DNA from: Bacillota bacterium
GTDB taxonomy: Bacteria; Bacillota; Clostridia; Acetivibrionales; DSM-2933
NCBI GenBank assembly: GCA_023441845.1
Contig: JAEZNF010000016.1
Span: 1 to 5,724, forward strand
Length of the DNA stretch: 5,724 nt
Direction of reading: 5' to 3'
A program made the translations under genes and the position numbers. Below the pieces are notes generated by a model that was not told where the DNA came from, did not search any database, and was given only the letters and a program-made list of their open reading frames with translations. Position 1 is the first letter of the stretch, and each line of letters starts with the position of its first letter. Below are positions 5,255 to 5,724 of the stretch, one piece after another.

Positions 5255-5724
5255 AAAAAATATTAGGCGGTATTTTCCTTTTGATATAACGTCGGTAGTG
5301 AAGGTTTACAAAAAACGCAAACAGGTACAAGAAGGGCTGCCTGATGAAATTCGGGTGCAGCAGCGTCCGCCGGATTATACTTTTAATGCTGAAAACACTG
5401 TTGCTTAATTTCCAATATGCCGTTTCCAGTTCATCGGGCTCCATATTGGCAGGCTTGAATACCGGCTTTGTCCCGTCATAATCTGCAATATCCTCAGTAA
5501 GAAGCCGGTTATTCTCCTTGTATTCTTTATATAGAGGTGTGGAGGGTATGGGAGTCAGTATGTAGAATCTGGGAATAGCAATTTTCGCACTGTTTACAAA
5601 ATTTACAGTTTCATTTAGGCTTTCTACAGTATCACTGTCAGTTCCGGCAATCATCTCACTCGAAACAAGTATTCCCGCTTTATTGATACGGTCTATCATG
5701 GTTTGATGCTCATCCACCTTAAGC
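5253..5724 (-). CDS. Radical SAM protein, C-terminal part (cut by window edge)
   Basis: The frame is open to the right edge; the last 156 codons are seen. A GTG at 5717 is inside the gene, not its start, because the preceding codons and the domain order indicate a missing N-terminal half. Visible are EHQTMIDRINKAGI, an SSEMIAGTDSDTVESL segment that resembles the family's G-x-D-x-D-T strand, and FYILTPIPSTPLYKEY followed by an aspartate-tyrosine and NMEPDEL segment. This is the standard C-terminal half of B12-binding-domain radical SAM proteins (the TPxPGTPLY type, here with Ser for Gly). The 4Fe-4S cysteines lie outside the window. The end is aromatic and basic (residues such as FLYLFAFFVNLHYRRYIKRK), suggesting membrane association. 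It lies directly upstream of a second radical SAM gene with a coupled start, so the two probably act in one pathway, which is unidentified. Confidence 0.85.
   Translation of the reverse strand, partial: LKVDEHQTMIDRINKAGILVSSEMIAGTDSDTVESLNETVNFVNSAKIAIPRFYILTPIPSTPLYKEYKENNRLLTEDIADYDGTKPVFKPANMEPDELETAYWKLSNSVFSIKSIIRRTLLHPNFIRQPFLYLFAFFVNLHYRRYIKRKIPPNIF

Overview
The window looks like AT-rich Firmicutes DNA, most likely from a Clostridia-type anaerobe. The evidence is low GC, strong AAGG/GGAGGTGAT-type Shine-Dalgarno sites, TTG start use, and protein sequences that resemble clostridial Cas6, Cas8b/Csh1, a Sec/SpII lipoprotein and radical SAM enzymes. No species call is possible.

Layout: (1) 1-1393, minus strand, is the upstream end of a type I-B CRISPR-cas operon. 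It holds cas6 (686-1393) followed by the first 121 codons of cas8b (364 down to the window edge). The two genes are separated by an unusually long 321-bp gap instead of a few bases. (2) 1394-2023 is a 630-bp divergent intergenic region with promoters for both sides, no intact gene, and possibly a decayed coding fragment. (3) 2024-3841, plus strand, encodes a 605-residue lipoprotein of unknown function. (4) 3927-5724, minus strand, holds two translationally coupled genes for B12-binding-domain-type radical SAM proteins; the upstream one is cut by the window edge.

The most interesting element lies in the cas6-cas8b gap. On the plus strand, antisense to the cas genes, there is a degenerate one-spacer mini-array: repeat-like 601-630, spacer-like 631-658, repeat-like 659-688. 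Both repeats fold into a hairpin at the same position, and one base pair has changed in a compensatory way between them. The spacer-like segment matches a site about 100 bp away in the same gap (509-525): 16 of its first 17 bases are identical, the single mismatch is at position 6, and similarity decays beyond position 17. The site is preceded by TCA, a plausible clostridial type I-B PAM. Similarity begins exactly at the repeat/spacer boundary, so this is not a plain duplication. This is the architecture of a crRNA-resembling regulatory guide: either CreA of a CreTA toxin-antitoxin RNA pair, which in haloarchaeal type I-B loci also sits between cas6 and cas8, or a CreR-type guide by which Cascade represses its own cas promoter. 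The target overlaps a candidate minus-strand promoter facing cas8b and a weaker plus-strand promoter facing an 11-codon mini-ORF, so sequence alone does not decide between the two models.

How the parts would work together: Cas6 would cut the guide transcript in its repeat-like hairpins; Cas8b and the Cas5/Cas7 proteins presumably encoded beyond the left edge would load it; and the complex would sit on the intergenic promoter without full cleavage because pairing is only partial. No ordinary CRISPR array is visible in the window. The lipoprotein and radical SAM genes have no evident link to the CRISPR locus.
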